Shown here: positions 62,665 to 64,000 of the stretch, in pieces
How positions within the stretch are numbered: the stretch's first letter is position 1
Layout of the letters: the number at the start of each line of letters is the position of its first letter
Origin: Verrucomicrobium spinosum DSM 4136 = JCM 18804
GTDB lineage: Bacteria; Verrucomicrobiota; Verrucomicrobiia; Verrucomicrobiales; Verrucomicrobiaceae
Length of the DNA stretch: 64,000 nt
Assembly (NCBI RefSeq): GCF_000172155.1
Contig: NZ_ABIZ01000001.1
Coordinates: 124,001-188,000 of the forward strand
Reading direction: 5' to 3'
Program-made: the position numbers and the translations under genes
Notes under the pieces: model-generated
The model's database searches: none
What the model saw: the letters and a program-made list of their open reading frames with translations, nothing else
Told to the model about the DNA's origin: nothing

Positions 62665-64000
62665 TCAGTGACCGGGAGCAGCGGGAGCAGCGTCCCTCTC
62701 GGCCTCACCGAAGCCGTCCTCTCCGGGCAGGACGGGTTCGCCATTCATGTTCTTCATCACCACCTTGAGTTGATCCACCAGGAAGAGCGGTTTGGCAGCA
62801 CCCCGGGCGAGCTCATCCAGGCGTAGTTTCATCGATGCGACCTTCTCCGGCTGGCCGTCCGCGAGATTCGTCTTCTCGAATGGGTCCGCGGCGAGATTGT
62901 AGAGGTCCACGCTGGAGGGCAGCGTGGTGCGCCAGATGAGCTTCCAGTCCCCTTGTCGCAGGGCGGCGCGATAGGGCTCCACGTTGTAAACCACCTCCTC
63001 GCGAAGCGAGGGCCTGCCTTCCGCCATCGTCGGCCAGGCATCCACACCGTCCAGGGGTTTGCAGCGGGAGGTGGAGGCTCCAGCCAGCTTGGTGAAGGTG
63101 GTGAAGATGTCCGTGGCGTGGATCAACCCATCCACAGTGGCGGGTTTGATCTTGCCCGGCCAGTTTGCCAGCGCGCAAACGCGCACGCCACCTTCGAACA
63201 GGGATCCTTTGCCATCGCGGTACGGGCTGTTGTCACAGGGGATCTTTATCTTGGACACGTCCGCCATGACGCCGGCAAACATGGGGTTGTGAGTGCCGCC
63301 GTTGTCACTGTGGAAGAGGATGAGCGTGTTCTCACGCAGGCCCTTTTTATCCAGAGCCGCCACCACCCGGCCGATGTTGTCATCCAGGCAGGCCACCATG
63401 CCGGCATAAGTGCGGCGGGTGGGGTCGGCGATGTGCGTGTAGCGGTCGATGTACTCCTGCGGTGCCTGATAGGGCGTGTGAGGCGCATTGAAGGCCAGGT
63501 AGAGGTAAAAGGGGCGGTCCGCCTTTTGTTTCTCAAGGTACTTCACCGCATCTGCCCCGAGCAGGTTCGTGGTGTAACCCTCCTCATGCACCGGTTCGTT
63601 GTCGCGGAACCAGTCCAGCACCCCGTGCTCGCTGTGGGTGTAGTAGTCCAGCTCGCCGATCATGGCACCATACTGGTATTCAAACCCACGCTGTTTGGGC
63701 CAGAACTTTTTGTCCGCATGGCCCAGGTGCCATTTCCCAATGATGGCCGTGGTGTACCCGGCGTCCTGCAAGCACTGGGGCAGCAGGTACTCACCCGTGT
63801 CCAGCCCATAGGTGGAAACGGAGGGGATGACCGCCGTCTGCAGACCGTACCGGAAGGGGTAACGGCCCGTCATGAGTGCCGCCCGCGTGGGTGTGCACAT
63901 GGGTTGCACATAGAACTGTGTGAACCGGGCACCGCCCTTGGCCAGGGCGTCCAGGTGGGGCGTCTGGATGTCCTTGCAGCCGTTAAACCCCACATCCTGC
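62665..64000 (-). CDS. Sulfatase (formylglycine-dependent), start beyond the window
   Basis: At least 443 residues, open to the right edge, so the N-terminus with the signal and first metal ligands is missing. The sulfatase signature is MCTPTRAALMTGRYPFRYG, whose Cys (CxPxR) would become formylglycine. ILFHSDNGGTHNPMFAGVMA is the second metal region, and GKWHLGHADKKFWPKQRGF contains the conserved Lys and His. The C-terminal small domain ends normally. It would cleave sulfate esters from polysaccharides in the periplasm; the maturing enzyme (FGE or anSME) is not in this window. Typical of polysaccharide-degrading Verrucomicrobiota. Confidence 0.93.
   Translation of the reverse strand, partial: QDVGFNGCKDIQTPHLDALAKGGARFTQFYVQPMCTPTRAALMTGRYPFRYGLQTAVIPSVSTYGLDTGEYLLPQCLQDAGYTTAIIGKWHLGHADKKFWPKQRGFEYQYGAMIGELDYYTHSEHGVLDWFRDNEPVHEEGYTTNLLGADAVKYLEKQKADRPFYLYLAFNAPHTPYQAPQEYIDRYTHIADPTRRTYAGMVACLDDNIGRVVAALDKKGLRENTLILFHSDNGGTHNPMFAGVMADVSKIKIPCDNSPYRDGKGSLFEGGVRVCALANWPGKIKPATVDGLIHATDIFTTFTKLAGASTSRCKPLDGVDAWPTMAEGRPSLREEVVYNVEPYRAALRQGDWKLIWRTTLPSSVDLYNLAADPFEKTNLADGQPEKVASMKLRLDELARGAAKPLFLVDQLKVVMKNMNGEPVLPGEDGFGEAERDAAPAAPGH

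Overview
The window reads as a chromosomal segment of a high-GC, Gram-negative member of the Verrucomicrobiota, probably near Verrucomicrobium/Prosthecobacter. This is an inference from lpxD (lipid A), a giant autotransporter-type beta-strand-repeat protein with a PEP-CTERM tail, a formylglycine sulfatase, Gfo/Idh-type oxidoreductases, RHS giants and many palindromic intergenic repeats. No database search was possible. No rRNA, tRNA or CRISPR array was recognised.

Layout. 1-4.0 kb: a PTS pair, the tail of an EIIA-HPr-EI fusion followed one base later by a glucose-type EIICB carrying a second EIIB-like domain. 4.1-5.4 kb: a tandem array of 142-144 bp units built from inverted hairpins (REPIN-like). 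5.4-12.9 kb: a type III polyketide synthase/FAD monooxygenase operon, an S10 carboxypeptidase, an isochorismatase-fold amidohydrolase, a membrane-protein pair and a small exported protein. 13.2-21.2 kb: a 2660-residue PATR/PEP-CTERM surface protein. 21.2-24.6 kb: two more palindromic arrays around an excisionase-like HTH gene, a manganese catalase and a small membrane protein. 24.7-33.6 kb: ArsR regulator, lpxD, Gfo/Idh oxidoreductase, SGNH hydrolase, APS-kinase-like gene, SDR, primary-type sigma factor and a ComM/YifB ATPase.

33.6-52.5 kb is an accessory island that looks clearly less GC-rich by eye. It starts with a small membrane-protein gene broken by an in-frame stop and a fragment of a transposase tail. 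Its core is a 5664-residue secreted protein (FG-GAP, four carbohydrate-binding-like modules, Ca-binding repeats, LamG, Ig, RHS/YD repeats) ending in a HINT autoprotease and a 131-residue variable tip. A 110-residue ORF four bases downstream is the obvious candidate immunity gene. This is the most interesting system in the window.

52.6-56.5 kb is mobile: a 13-bp tandem repeat, a complete REP-associated (Y1/HUH) transposase (RAYT), a truncated IS66 element, and the tail of a second RAYT copy into which the IS66 appears to have inserted. The RAYT and the REPIN-like arrays elsewhere in the window may belong to the same mobile system, but no cognate link is proven. 56.6-64.0 kb carries a PIG-L-like protein and then a minus-strand run of exported proteins: a lipase-like lipoprotein, a DUF3313-like lipoprotein, an outer-membrane barrel with a large coiled-coil insert, a small exported protein, a DUF2092-like lipoprotein and a sulfatase cut by the window end.
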